Source of the DNA: Ryuthela nishihirai
Taxonomy: Eukaryota > Arthropoda > Arachnida > Araneae > Heptathelidae
Assembly: GCA_038380435.1 (NCBI GenBank)
Contig: JAWZYU010000013.1
Location: 64,250,446 to 64,314,445 of the forward strand
Length of the DNA stretch: 64,000 bases
Reading direction: 5' to 3'
The position numbers were made by a program, and so were the translations under genes. The notes under the pieces were generated by a model that did no database searches, was not told where the DNA came from, and saw only the letters and a program-made list of their open reading frames with translations. How positions within the stretch are numbered: position 1 is the stretch's first letter; the number at the start of each line of letters is the position of its first letter. Shown here piece after piece: positions 10,640 to 21,016 of this stretch.

Positions 10640-10935
10640 TCCGAGCTCTAATCATCTCTCTCTGACAGAGTGGTGACAGCTTGCGCAATTCCGAGGATGT
10701 CCGCCACTTAACTCGTCTGCCCTAGGCGATCGGTTTTCGCTGGCGGCCCTCGGCACCACGTGCTCTCGAGTCCGCGTCACCTGCAGCGTCGGTGGGTGGC
10801 CGCACTCCATTCGCGGTCCGAAACGTCAGCCTTGACCCGGCGAAGGGTTCGCTGGGCGCGTCGCGTTCTTGTCATCGGCGCCGCTCACCTTTGCCCGAGT
10901 TGCATCAACTGCCGGAGTGGGTCGCCACTGTTTGT
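10640..10935. promoter_or_regulatory. GC-rich, CpG-rich island
   Basis: A short GC-rich, CpG-dense block in an otherwise AT-rich setting, with CACGTG at about 10757 and a minus-strand AAG|GTGAGC donor-like site at about 10885-10893. It could be a promoter or noncoding first exon, strand unknown. No protein similarity was recognised in any frame, so the call rests on composition only. Confidence 0.25.
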
Positions 10936-11130
10936 GCTAAATGTTAACCAAATAGAAATGATCTCTTCCCATTGGCTGACAACAGTTGTACTCGCGCCAG
11001 AAATCCCATTCCTCTGATTACAGCACAAAGTATACACTTGCCAAATTCCATTTCATTCCCACACTATTAAAAAGTTTTTTCTAGGAAGAGATCTCTGCGT
11101 TTGGAATTGCCATCGGAACTCATGAAGCGG

Positions 11131-11452
11131 CCCCAGCTGGGTAGCGTTGAGATTTATCTCCGCAAAATTCCCCGCCCTGCCCACGGTCAGTAGGGGACAC
11201 CGATGGGCTTGGAAAGGAGGCCGTCCGTTGGATGGAACGTTAAGCCGTGGCCCCTTGTGCGGGAGAGCGATACCCTGTGCACGTTAAAGAACACGCTGGA
11301 TGGCCTTGACGGGATGTTACCATCTGTCTCCCAACAGCTGTTCCAGTGGGTCCCCTTCACCAACCTTCTCTGAGGCTTCGGGGTCCATGTGACCTGGCCA
11401 TTTAGTCCATGGTGTGCAAAAAAGTGCCGCTCAGAGGTAAAACAACCCAACC
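11131..11452 (+). repeat. Thr-type SINE, 5'-truncated, with target duplication
   Basis: Starts just after the B box (CCCAGCTGGGTAGCG) and runs to the AAAACAACCCAACC end. It is flanked by a perfect 10-bp duplication, CATGAAGCGG, at 11121-11130 and 11453-11462, which fixes both insertion boundaries. Truncation at the 5' end is typical of LINE-driven insertion. Confidence 0.9.
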
Positions 11453-11462
11453 CATGAAGCGG

Positions 11463-12009
11463 CGGTAGAAAATGAAAGGCACCTCGCCGCTGTGCCTTTC
11501 ATTAACCCTTGTCTTATCATGCACTCTCGATTTCCGTGCTTTATAAAATGGGGAGCCATTGTGACCCACTTTATTTTTCATCACGTACTTTTAAAAATGT
11601 CAGTGGTATGTGTTATTCACTACACAATAAAAAAGATTTAATAATGTATTAGAAAATTAAATTATTTTTAATCCATGCAATCAGCGGCGGAATTATGGTC
11701 CGCGCACCCTTTTCTTATTCGTTCACTAAACATACGTGACAATATACGAAAATTGAAATACCGGGCTCTATTTCTGCGCTTCCTCTGCGCACCTCTAAAT
11801 CCTCCTCTGCATTCAGCTCACCCAAGATTCGAGACGAAGTCATTCACGACAATTTGTTGGCGCTGCTGTTTTTGCAAGCGCATTTTTTACACAGAACACA
11901 ATATGATCCTGGTAAATGAAACAAGAAATGACTGTAACCGAAATGCAACTCTAAAACAACTGAAGCACATATTCCTCCTTTCAGTCAGTGAAGTACTCAG
12001 GGAGGGGGG
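11463..12009. other. No recognised gene
   Basis: Contains an open frame of 126 codons (11675-12055, plus) with no recognisable motif that runs into the C-rich repeat E. I see no splice or promoter evidence that would make it a gene. Confidence 0.4.
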
Positions 12010-12330
12010 ACTAGGATTCCGCCCCCCTCTCGAAAATCAGGTCGTCTTATATTAAATCTCAAACTTGTCTACCTTCTTTGAAATCCAAAACAATTGTCCT
12101 TCTACATATTTTTTTAGCCACATATCTTATGTCCGACAATAAAAATTGATTAAAAAAAATATAAAATTTTATTCCATACATAGAATATCATTTTAACCTT
12201 CTTTTTCTCCTTCTGTTTTTTTTTTCTTTTCTGATGGAATATTTCAATAATTGGCAAACTCTACTCGTTATTTTCAGAAGCCCCCACCCCACCTCCCCCC
12301 TGAAAAATAAGTAAAATCTGGAACCCTCCC
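12010..12330 (+). repeat. Dispersed C-rich repeat E, copy 1
   Basis: Matches 21767-22110 in the same orientation: GGATTCCG, GTCGTCTTATATTAAATCTC, AACTTGTCTAC, AAATCCAAAA, then AATAAAAAT(T/C)GATTAAAAAA, CTTATTCCATAC and a C-homopolymer followed by AAAATAA. Its nature (decayed MITE or SINE body) is unknown. Confidence 0.65.
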
Positions 12331-13406
12331 CACGGTTTTTTTATTTTTTGATCATCATTCAAAAGCAAACGTTGGGGGTGACGTGTCCCTCTATTTCATC
12401 CTCCCCAAGGCAAAGTAAGGAGGGTAAAAAAATTAGAAGATTAATATCTAATAAATGGATTTTTTTTGCGCATTAAGTTGTTTTTAAGGCATTTAATATT
12501 CCATTACATATAACCGTATATTTTATCAGCAGCAAAAGAACAATATTATACTTATATTTTTCCCCTTGCATCACCGCATTTCTTAATTTTGCCGCCTCCA
12601 CCGTCGCCAAAATATTTTGCTTTCACCCCCCCCCCTCCCCCCAAAAATGTGATTTTCTGGTTGTGTTCCTCTTCTGCTGAATGTAATTACCTTTTCAATT
12701 ATTCAATATTTGATTTCTTCATTCCGTTGTTCAGGAACGCATCATTGGTCAAAATAGACCTCGAACGATTTGTCTGGTAGAGGAAATTCCTGAAGGGCTA
12801 TTAATAATAGAATGCGATGACATGTCTTTCTGCGAGTGTGATGACGTAGAACTGCAGCTTCTCATTTGTGTATCGGTTGCTGAGTGCTTTAAATATTATC
12901 AAAGCCATAATTCATTTGGAAAGAAATGATCAATAAAATCATAATGTTACATAATCCCAAATAAATTTGGAAACGAATGATGCAAAATAAAAATTTAAAA
13001 CAATTTCCTGCCACTTCGACGATATAATTTCTTTTTTGTATTGATTGAAATCTTCATAAATCTGAAAATTAACCACTTGCAGGCGAATACTGTCTGAAGT
13101 TAGAGGAAATAAGGTGTAACGTCTGCTTGAGGGTATTTACTTTTTATATCTATTTCAGATATTTAATAGTAAATGGAAGGTAAATACTATTTACACTGAT
13201 TACATTTGGGAGGTATTAATAGGCATATGGCATCAAAAACATAATATGAATTCAATGATTATGTATAACATTACATATAAGAAAAAAATGGATTGCAGAT
13301 AAATGAGTCCTTTGGCAATCTTGAGATAAAAACAGATGAAACATTTAAGAGATAGCACTTAAGATATTTACATAAGTCCATGCTTCTTAAATGCTTTTTA
13401 AAAATG
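12331..13406. other. AT-rich sequence with poly-C runs, no gene seen
   Basis: Two CCCCCCC-rich patches (about 12280-12300 and 12627-12643), the second inside a 63-codon chance frame. Nothing else recognised. Confidence 0.45.
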
Positions 13407-13612
13407 GCTATGGCCGAGTGGTTAGCGCGTTTGGCTACTGATCTAAAGGACCTGGGTTCGAGCCTGGGGTAAGGCATGGATATATGTGTTGTTTTTCTGC
13501 TCAGGTCCTGCTATCCTCACAGATCTTCTATTATGGCATATAAACTGACAGACTCCTGTCGGATCTCTGTGGCAAGCAGCTGCTTGAGTGGGTATTTATT
13601 TATTTATTATGG
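13407..13612 (+). repeat. Ser-type SINE, near full length
   Basis: Full A box (TGGCCGAGTGGTTAGCGCG) and B box (GGTTCGAGCC), body, AGCAGCTGCTTGAGTGGGT end and a (TATT)n tail. A few substitutions relative to the other copies. Confidence 0.9.
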
Positions 13613-13800
13613 TAGGAGAAGTAGCCTTGCTACTGACTATGCTCAAGAAAGGTTCTTCGGGATTAAAGTAGAAAAGTCCATGGATGTTTTTGTACCAAAC
13701 AATCAAATCATATTCAAGTCGTCTCCATTTCAGAGAGTGCATTGATAGTTCGTTTAATCTCTGTTGATACAATTTGTTGTGAAAGCCCAATAGTTTTTTT

Positions 13801-14367
13801 GGGTTGGGTTGTTTTACCTCTGAGATAACTTTTAGATATTTTGTCTTTCAATAAATATTGTTATTATTATGGTTTCCATAAACCCTAAGTGGTGTTCGTC
13901 ATTAGACTTCATCTTAAAAACGTCTTCTCCTAAGGAGACGGCCTGGGATTTTTGTGGCCTTCATTGTCTAATTAAGGGTTGGGTTTGGTTGTTTTACCTC
14001 TGAGCGGAACTTCTTTGCACACCATGGGCTAAATGGCCAGGTTACATGGACCCCGAAGGTTCAGAGAAGGTTGGGAGAGGGGACCCACTGGAACAGCTGT
14101 TGGGAGACAGATGGTAGCCTCCCGTCAAGGCCATCCAGCGTGTTCTTTAACGTGCACAGGGTATGGCTCTCCCGCACACGGGGCCACGGCTTAACGTCCC
14201 ATCCGACGGACGGCGGCCTTTCCAAGCCCATCGGTGTCCCCTACTGACCGTGGGGCAGGGCGGGGAATTTTGCGGAGACAAATCTCAACGCTGACCCAGC
14301 TGGGACTCGAACCTGGGAACTACAGATTACGAGCCTGGCGCGCTACCGACTGAGCCACCCCCGCCCC
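13801..14367 (-). mobile_element. Composite insertion: Thr-type SINE with an LTR-like fragment in its tail
   Basis: The outer boundaries are a perfect duplication TAGTTTTTTT at 13791-13800 and 14368-14377. Inside, a Thr-type SINE occupies 13976-14367 (head at the right, minus strand). Its tail motif GGGTTGGGTTG...CCTCTGAG also occurs at 13801-13824, and between the two tail copies sits the LTR-like fragment 13825-13975. Either that fragment inserted into the SINE tail with a ~24-bp duplication, or a chimeric transcript was inserted as one unit. Confidence 0.75.
13825..13975 (+). repeat. LTR-like repeat, terminal fragment
   Basis: About 150 bp nearly identical to 735-880 of copy 1 (AATAAATATTGTTATTATTATG, CCTAAGTGGTGTTCGTC, the CGTCTTCTCC...GGAGACG hairpin and ATTGTCTAATTA). 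It is much closer to copy 1 than copy 3 is. Confidence 0.8.
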
Positions 14368-14383
14368 TAGTTTTTTTGGTAAA

Positions 14384-14557
14384 AGATCTCTGGACTTTTT
14401 CAACAGTTTCAATATCACACACACTGTAAGGGGACCATACCGGAGATGCGTATTCTAGAATGGGCCGAACGTATGTAATGAATGCTTTTACAAGGGTGCT
14501 TATGTTACACTTGCTGTAACATTTCAAAATCATGTGCACGACACGGTTGGCCTTCAT
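14384..14557 (-). pseudogene. Reverse transcriptase C-terminal (thumb) fragment (LINE)
   Basis: The minus-strand frame carries the FITYVRPILEYASPVWSP motif followed by DIETVEKVQRSFTK, which is typical of the region after the polymerase domain in CR1/Jockey-type LINEs. The frame then runs into the SINE head at 14367 and ends. Confidence 0.75.
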
Positions 14558-14699
14558 AGCAATGAAATTGCAGTGTTGTGAAAAGGATAAGTTGGGAGTT
14601 AATGATGATGCCCCAACTCTGTGTGTCTTTCACTTTTTTCAATATCCGAGGAATCAAGAGAGTAAGTGTGTTGTATATTATTATGGCCTGTATTAAACA

Positions 14700-14894
14700 T
14701 TATGGTTCTACTCTTCGAGATAGGTACTGCATTAATTGCGTTCCACTCTGCAATTTTGTCGCATCCTCCTGAAGTGAATGATGGTTGTCAAAGTTGGAAA
14801 AGGTAGTGTAAAATTTGACGTCATCGGCGTAGACAAAACTGGCAACAGGCCTTAAAATGGAGGGAATTTCACTGGTGAAAATAACGGAAAACAA
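14700..14894 (-). pseudogene. Reverse transcriptase palm fragment (LINE)
   Basis: A 64-codon minus-strand frame containing VIFTSEIPSIL then the polymerase active-site block FVYADDVKFYTT, the F/YxDD motif of reverse transcriptases. It belongs to the interrupted LINE. The next RT segment (14384-14557) is out of frame with it. Confidence 0.75.
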
Positions 14895-14932
14895 TGCACC
14901 TAATCAGAGCTTTGCACGATACCACTAGTAAC

Positions 14933-15479
14933 TTTTTAATTAGTGGCAATGAGTTGCCGACTTAAATCTGTTCAGTGCGAGTTGAAAATAGGGCGCGCAA
15001 TAACTGAATCCTTTTGCTGGGAATACCGCAATTTGCTAGCTCTTCAAACAAGGAGGCGTTTTCAAAATCGAAGGAAGATGATGCCAATTGATTTGCCTTC
15101 TTCTGGTGCAGATGCCCATGTATTTAATCAGTGTAAGATCTGTATTGTTGTTGATCGACCAGGTAGAAATTCAAATTGCTCGTGAGAAATTATGTTATTG
15201 CATAATAGAAAGGAAAGAACTTACATAAAATGCAAGCTCCACAATTTTAAGTGAGATGCTGGTAAGAGAGATGGGTCGAAACACTAAACAACAAATTGAA
15301 ACTTTTTTTTTATAATATTGGCCAATTTTTATAATTTAGGGAGGGCTTCCTCCCCCATTTCCCACGCGTATGCTTGTCTGTGGTTGACGTCCTAGGGATG
15401 GCTTCCACCCCCATTTCTTACCCCCACGCGTATCAGAGATCAGAGACTCTCAGCATTTGTCTGGCGCCTGCGGCAGTAT
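14933..15479. other. No recognised gene
   Basis: Includes an 80-codon plus frame (14943-15185) without motifs I recognise and a pair of similar CCCCCATTTC(T/C)(T/C)AC patches at 15350-15425. It is probably inserted non-LINE sequence, since the LINE homology resumes on either side. Confidence 0.4.
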
Positions 15480-16164
15480 GGTGCCCGTTGGCAAATTTCT
15501 CTTTCTGAACAGAGAATCTCTGGTACCTTTGGCCAGAAGATTCCACTTTTGAAGTCTTGAAACTAAAACCTCAGCTTGTCGTTTGGAAAGTCTTAGGTCA
15601 CGAATAAGATCATTTAGTTCATTTTGCTGAATCAGATGAGGCTCGTCTAACTTTTTAGGGGTGTATGATCAGGATCTGTATGTGTCTCAAAGTCTTCCTC
15701 TGATGAATGTGAATCCATCTCCTCCCAGTTGGTTGGATGTGTTGGTATAGGAAGATCTTCTCTATGAGAAACCGGCTTTATGGCTGAAGGTACATTTGGA
15801 TATTGTATTTTGCTTTTCTTAAAAGTTTTTGTTGTTTTTCTGAAAAGCCCAACACTTTGGTTAAACAAAAATAGCAATCATGCGAGTGACTAGTTGGCTG
15901 ACGCCAAATTATTGGAATTGCAAAGGGCATGGATTTTATCTTACCTTTCAACCATTCGCTCAGGCCAACAAAGCACGAAATGCAGCACACATGTGGAGCC
16001 CATGTTTTGTCCTGATCTGCAACATGATATCCAAAATATAAATTATAAACTTTCTTCACAATCTTAGTCAAAAAACAACCCTGGAATTTTAAAATACAAT
16101 TTCCGCACACATAACAAAACTTTTCTGGCACATTAACACATCCGCGAAGCTGCCTTTGTGCCAT
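15480..16164 (-). pseudogene. Cysteine-rich arthropod multicopy family, N-terminal part, frameshifted
   Basis: The minus-strand frame from ATG at 16164 has cysteine pairs at residues 17/20/23 (CYVCGNC), 60/61/64 (CCISC) and 97/100 (CYFC), with a VKKVYNLYFG segment and a DQDKTWAPH motif between, then IPIIWRQP. After CYFC the match continues one frame over (15877-15647: PNVPSAIKPVSH, then an acidic SSEEDFETHTD stretch). Further fragments follow to about 15480. I know this pattern only as an uncharacterised protein family repeated in many arthropod genomes; its role is unknown and it may be carried by a transposon. The frameshift near 15830-15850 and the later stops make this copy a pseudogene. 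Confidence 0.6.
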
Positions 16165-16602
16165 TTAAATGTCAAATTTCACTATACAGCACGTGTTCCT
16201 CCTACAATGAAAACTACAAGAATGTAGGTCTCAGGTTAGGTCACATGTTTTCTCCCACTTGGCAATCAGTGTTGCCATCCACAAGGAGTAAAATATCTAG
16301 TATCCTGCCAGTTGCCAGGAGGTGTTGGTATAGGAAGATCTTAATAGGAGTCAAAATGGCCAATAACATAAAAATGTGATGTGCTAGCTATTTTTTAACG
16401 TCAGATCTGAAATCAACACCTGAAAAATAGTTAATGGCAGCTGCAATTGTTCGTGTTATAAAAACCTTGTAAACCAGCGTAATTTTTGGATCAGTAGGAT
16501 CGCTCTTTCTTTTGAAGAAAGGAGAAACAATGGCATGACGTCAGTCTTCAGGTATCTTGCCACCTTCATAACATGCATTGAAGAGAAAAGAGAGTTTGGT
16601 AG

Positions 16603-16795
16603 AGAGTTGGGTTGTTTTACCTCTGAGCGGCACTTTTTTGCACACCATGGGCTAAATGGCCAGGTCACATGGACCCCAAAGACTCAGAGAAGGTTGGGGA
16701 GGGGACCCACTGGAACAGCTGTTGGGAGACAGATGGTAGCCTCCCGTCAAGGCCATCCAGCGTGTTCTTTAACGTGCACAGGGTATGGCTCTCCC
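16603..16795 (-). repeat. Thr-type SINE, 5'-truncated, with 13-bp target duplication
   Basis: Holds only the 3' half of the SINE, from the TTGGGTTGTTTTACC tail to the ATGGCTCTCCC block. It is flanked by a perfect duplication GAGAGTTTGGTAG at 16590-16602 and 16796-16808, showing that it inserted already truncated into the LINE. Confidence 0.95.
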
Positions 16796-17069
16796 GAGAG
16801 TTTGGTAGATATTAATTTGGATGCCATTAAGATAAGTGAAGAATAAGGTAGAAATTCGTCAGGCCCTGGAAAAGATCTTGCAGGCGTATTTGCAATCACT
16901 GCACTGACAAATGCAGGATCAAATACATCGGAGAAGAAGTCATCAGATTCTGAAATCGGAGCACACTGGAATTCGTGATCTCTAATATAGGCAGAGTCAA
17001 ATGTATTATTCAACAGAGTAGCTTTTTTAGCATCAGAGGTTGCATATGAACCGTACATACATACAAAAT

Positions 17070-17510
17070 CCTCATGCATTGATGAGCTACGGAGGTCCAA
17101 TTTTTTTCTCTAAACAGTCTGTCCTGAGTAACAGATGCTGCATTTGATTTAGGCCAATTCTAGCAAGGTCCTGTTTGACATTGTCTGCCCATCGCATCCT
17201 AGGTCTCCCCCTTTTACTGAGGCCTTTTACGCTCACTGTTTCATAATCCTATTCGCAATCTAAAATTATGCATGGCATTATCAACATGGCCAAACCAACG
17301 GAGTCTCTCTCTGCACAATATGCTTCTCAAAGAAGGTTGATGACTCCTTCTTCTGACCTCATCATTGCTTACAAAATCAAACCACCTAATTCCCAAGATA
17401 CTGCGTAAGCATTTAGAATCAAAGGCATCAAGTTTCTTGTTATCCTGCTTACAAAAGGTCCATGTTTCGCTACCATAACTAACCTTAGAAAGAACCAAAC
17501 TATTATACAA
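17070..17510 (-). pseudogene. RTE C-terminal domain fragment
   Basis: The minus frame 17510-17241 carries NSLVLSKVSYGSETWTF, KCLRSILGIRWFDF and ERLRWFGHV, the conserved C-terminal segment of RTE-like polyproteins. The final part to 17070 is shifted out of frame. It matches 40390-40823 of the plus copy. Confidence 0.8.
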
Positions 17511-17761
17511 CCTAATTTTAGTCTTTAGGTGTATACGCCTGTTTTTTCACACTCTTCATAGATTCTCAAAAGTCCCAGCAGCAATCGCTATTCTTCCATT
17601 TATTTTGTATCACACATCACCAGTATCTGTTACATAGCTCCCAAGATAATTAAACTGAGACACTTGCTCAATAGTACAGCCATTCAAAGCAACTGAAACA
17701 CCATCTGCCTGACAAATTTTCATCACCACTCTTTTCTCTGTTTATCACCAAACCTACTCTA

Positions 17762-18052
17762 TTAATCAGTCTCATCAACAGCCCTAATGAACGAATTCAT
17801 CTCATCAACATCATTAGCCAACAATGCCAAATCATCTGCATGATCTAAATCAGAAATTTTGAAATCTCTAGACCATTTAAGGCGAATATCTTTCTTTTGC
17901 AAAGAATTTCGCATCACATAATCAATAACTAAACTAAAGAGAAAAGGAGACATAATGCACCCTTGTCTAACTCCACTAGCAATGCTAAACCAATCGCTGC
18001 AAGACATACCAACTCTCACACATGACTCAGTGTTATTATAGAGAGCTCTCAT
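17762..18052 (-). pseudogene. RTE reverse transcriptase fragment with altered active site
   Basis: Contains SGVRQGCIMSPFLFSLVI and SDLDHADDLALLA. The catalytic block reads HADD where the plus copy has YADD, so even this open piece is probably inactive. The upstream RT motifs lie in other frames. Confidence 0.85.
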
Positions 18053-18159
18053 TACACTAACTTATCAGGTATTCCACATGATTTAGCAATCAACCACAAA
18101 TCATGTCGATCAACAAATCCATTTTGAAATCTATAAAGCTCTTTATTATTATAATTTAT

Positions 18160-18199
18160 AAACCTGTGGTTATATATTATTATATATAACCACAGGTTT
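18160..18199. repeat. 18-bp inverted duplication inside the RTE copy
   Basis: Arms 18160-18177 and 18182-18199 pair perfectly around TATT. The plus RTE copy has no such palindrome at the matching place (39725-39760), so it arose locally, in the manner of a template-switch mutation. Confidence 0.85.
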
Positions 18200-18734
18200 C
18201 TGAAACTCTAAACGTTTCTCAAGAATCTGCCTAAGTGAAAATATTTGATCAATACATCCCCTACCACTTCTGAATCCACACTGTTCATCACGCATTTGTT
18301 CATCAACTAAATTCTGAATGCTATTAAGCACAATCAAGCAAAGAACTTTACCGGGGATAGGAAATAGACTGATACCGCTCTAATTATCATGATACCGTTC
18401 TAATTATGAAATTATCATGATACCGCTCTAATTATCATGAGAACTGTGATCACCATTTTTCAAAGTAGGGATAATAACAGCACTTAAAAAATCCATTGAA
18501 CAATGCCTTTATCATGAAAGATATTCAAAATTTCCGTCAGCCATGTGGTAACCGAATCATTTATAGCTGTAAGTATTTCAGCAATAATTTCATCTGCCCC
18601 TGAAAATTAATGCAGTTTTAAATTGTAGATAGCCAAAGTAACTTCCGAATGCGATCTAGGGATAACATTAAACTCTGTAATGCATCTATCCTCATTACAA
18701 ACAATGGGAATAGGAATAATAGCGCTGTTTAGAA

Positions 18735-19002
18735 CAGGCGTGTCCAACTTTTTGATTTCCCTGGGCCACATTGAGTGAAGATGAATTGTTTTGGGCCGCA
18801 CATAAAATATATAATATAGTTAATGTATATAAATAATAAAACTTCATTTATTTTCTTATTTTTTTATTATAAAATTAAAAAAGGGCAACATAAAGCTAGT
18901 GGGATATCAAAAACTCGCTGAAAATCACTTAATCATGTTAAAAGCTTATGTCGTAAACACGTAAACTTTACGATTTTGTGGACCGCGGGTTGGACACGCC
19001 TG
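18735..19002 (-). mobile_element. hAT-type MITE, 268 bp, in RTE copy 1
   Basis: Terminal inverted repeats CAGGCGTGTCCAAC and GTTGGACACGCCTG, with a GGGCCACA / GTGGACCGCGG sub-terminal pair. It is flanked by a perfect 8-bp duplication GTTTAGAA (18727-18734 and 19003-19010). The plus RTE copy has a single GTTTAGAA at the corresponding place (reverse complement near 39245-39256), an independent empty site. There is no coding capacity. An 8-bp duplication with CAGG ends fits the hAT superfamily. Orientation is arbitrary. Confidence 0.95.
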
Positions 19003-19792
19003 GTTTAGAACATCTCTGAAATGCTCAGCCCACTTATCCATCACAGAACCTCACCTTCTATAATCTTACCATGTTTATCCCTCAACCCCTGTGTACTTGT
19101 CTGTTTCTTCTCATACAACGCATTTGCTATTTGGTACAACTCCTTTCTGTTCTGATATTTAGCTGCTTCGTCTGTTTTGACAGCCCAGCTATGAGACCAA
19201 AGATTCTTATTAGCTGTTAACTGATCTTTTTCATGTTTATTAAACTTTTCGTAATGATTTCTGTTAGGACTAGTAGGGTTTTCATTAAGGATATACCTGC
19301 AGTTCTTTCTTCGAAAAATAAGCTCCAATGCCTTATCACTAAAATAACTTTTTCTCATCTGTTCTTTTTTACTCAAAAGAGTACTGTGGTTTCAAGGAAA
19401 GCCTGTTTTAAACTGATCCCATCCTTTCTCAATTTCAGCAGTACCAAAGCACGATTGTCATAATGACTAAGTAGCCTATTATGGTATGTTTTGGATATAT
19501 CTGGATCTTTCAGGCATTCAGTCTTAGAGCTAATGATTTTAACCTTAGCACAACATTTCTTATGCTTCAGCTGCAAAACACTTTTGACCAGGTAATGGTC
19601 AGAACCAATTTCGGCTCCCCTGTATGATCTGGTATTCCAACTGAACTAGCTCATTTGCTGTTAATTAAAATATAGTAATCATATTCCTGTGCAACCCATC
19701 AGGTGCAACTTATGTACATTTATAATGTCTCGGTGTTTGTAGTATGTGTTAGTTATTCGTAAACCATTAAGTTTACTTACCTGTAGGAGATG

Positions 19793-20323
19793 TTACCCAT
19801 TGCCATTGTAACAACGAATGCCAGAGGGACCTAACACCCCTGACCAAAGGTCAGAGTGAGCACCAATTTTAGCATTGACATCACCTAGCACAAGAGAAAT
19901 ATATCTTTCCTGACAGAATTCAAAACATCTGGCAGAAGAGCTTATTATCAAAAGTTTTACTTTTAATTTAATGGAGTGAAGTTGACTGTAAAATCTATCT
20001 TTCTCATTGTCATCAGAGTCCTCTGTGGTGGCATAACAACAGATGACATTCAAGTCTTTAATCTTAGTTTTAAATTTAGCTGTAAAAAATCTTTTATTAT
20101 TGCAGTCGTATACTAGAAGAGCATCACTGGCGTGCCTGCTTAAAAGACAACCATATACCTTGGAAATACTTTCTATCCTCCCTTTCTGAAATGAGAAATA
20201 CAAAATTGTTTTTAAATATCTGATCCTTAACCTGACCGTCTTGTCTTGCAAGATGGGTTTAAAAGAGTTTAAAAGCTGGAATTTCTGTGCGTGGACGTCA
20301 ATAGAATAATCTCTATGCAACAC
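19793..20323 (-). pseudogene. RTE AP-endonuclease-like domain, frameshifted
   Basis: Carries LLSRHASDALLVYDC, KDLNVICCYATTEDSDD and the LVLGDVNAKIGAHSDLW block, corresponding to the GDFNAK endonuclease motif of RTE elements (here GDVNAK). The N-terminal part has lost the QETRW motif to mutation. It is collinear with 37955-38640 of the plus copy. Confidence 0.75.
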
Positions 20324-20485
20324 CCTCCCATTCCACGACCTTCGGAGAGAAAATTATTAGAAGGTTTTTTTAAAGAAACTAGGTTTATTGAGAGAGGAAA
20401 TGCTGACACAATATCAAACAACCCCCTAATCGCAGGCATGGAGGAAAGACTGTTCCCCTACCGCTAAAGGCTAAAGTCACCCATG

Positions 20486-20673
20486 CTGGTAGCCATACTC
20501 TGCATGTCAAAGATGGATGGTGTTGACGGGAGACTACCATCTGTCTCCCAACAGCTGACCAATGGGTCCCCTCCTCCCAACTTTCTCTGAGCCCTCCTGG
20601 TCCTTATGACCTGGCCATTTAGCCCATTGTGTGCATAAAAGTGCTGCTCAGAAGTAAAACAAACCAACCCAAA
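20486..20673 (+). repeat. Thr-type SINE, 5'-truncated and diverged, in RTE copy 1
   Basis: Runs from a TAGCCATACTCTGCATGTCAA block through GACGGGAGACTACCATCTG to GTAAAACAAACCAACCC. It lies at the 5' leader region of the RTE; flanking duplication is not clear. Confidence 0.75.
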
Positions 20674-21016
20674 CAGGATTCATAATAAAGCTCAAAGCCA
20701 TAAACAGATTTCAGTCTAGTGGGTATAAATGGTCAGCACCAGGACCCTGTGAAGTTGACTACTCCTCAGCAGGGCAGAAGAAAAAGAAAAAAGTGACCAT
20801 AGATGATCAGATCAGTAGGCCACACTGATTTGGCAGTCCTCCTCTTCCGTTTTCTCTCAGAAAAAGAATCTCTCTCTCTTGAAAAGAAGATCCTGAAGAA
20901 AATCCTGCACCACGAAGGCGAGGTCGGATATTAGGTGCTAGACCTGGCCAGTTCTGTGCATCGTCACAAGGGATTGGTACACAGATCTCCTTCCAGTGTA
21001 TGCCTAGCTACCATTT

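Larger units (their letters stand above)
14384..17065 (-). mobile_element. LINE (CR1/Jockey-like) remnant, interrupted
   Basis: Reading the minus strand from right to left: a pre-RT/RT-N segment with TNTPAR-like and FPGPDEF (about 16830-17040), an RT block resembling a KRKSDPTDPKNY motif (about 16460-16590), the catalytic FVYADDVKFY block (14700-14894) and a C-terminal segment with YVRPILEYASPVWSP (14384-14557). Pieces are in different frames and separated by insertions, so the copy is dead. The body is interrupted by a truncated SINE at 16603-16795 and by a block holding a cysteine-rich pseudogene (15480-16164). RT-type identification is firm; the clade is tentative. Confidence 0.75.
17066..21016 (-). 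mobile_element. RTE-type non-LTR retrotransposon, copy 1 (minus, dead)
   Basis: Collinear with the plus-strand copy at 37280-40858 over nearly the full length. From its 5' end (right): an untranslated leader near 20680-21016, an AP-endonuclease-like domain (about 19793-20323), a linker (19041-19576), reverse transcriptase (about 17762-18600) and a C-terminal segment (17070-17510), ending near a TGAGGAT motif. It has many frameshifts and carries a Thr-type SINE (20486-20673), a hAT MITE (18735-19002), a short tandem GATACCGCTCTAATTATCAT expansion (18371-18436) and a hairpin duplication (18160-18199). Confidence 0.85.
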
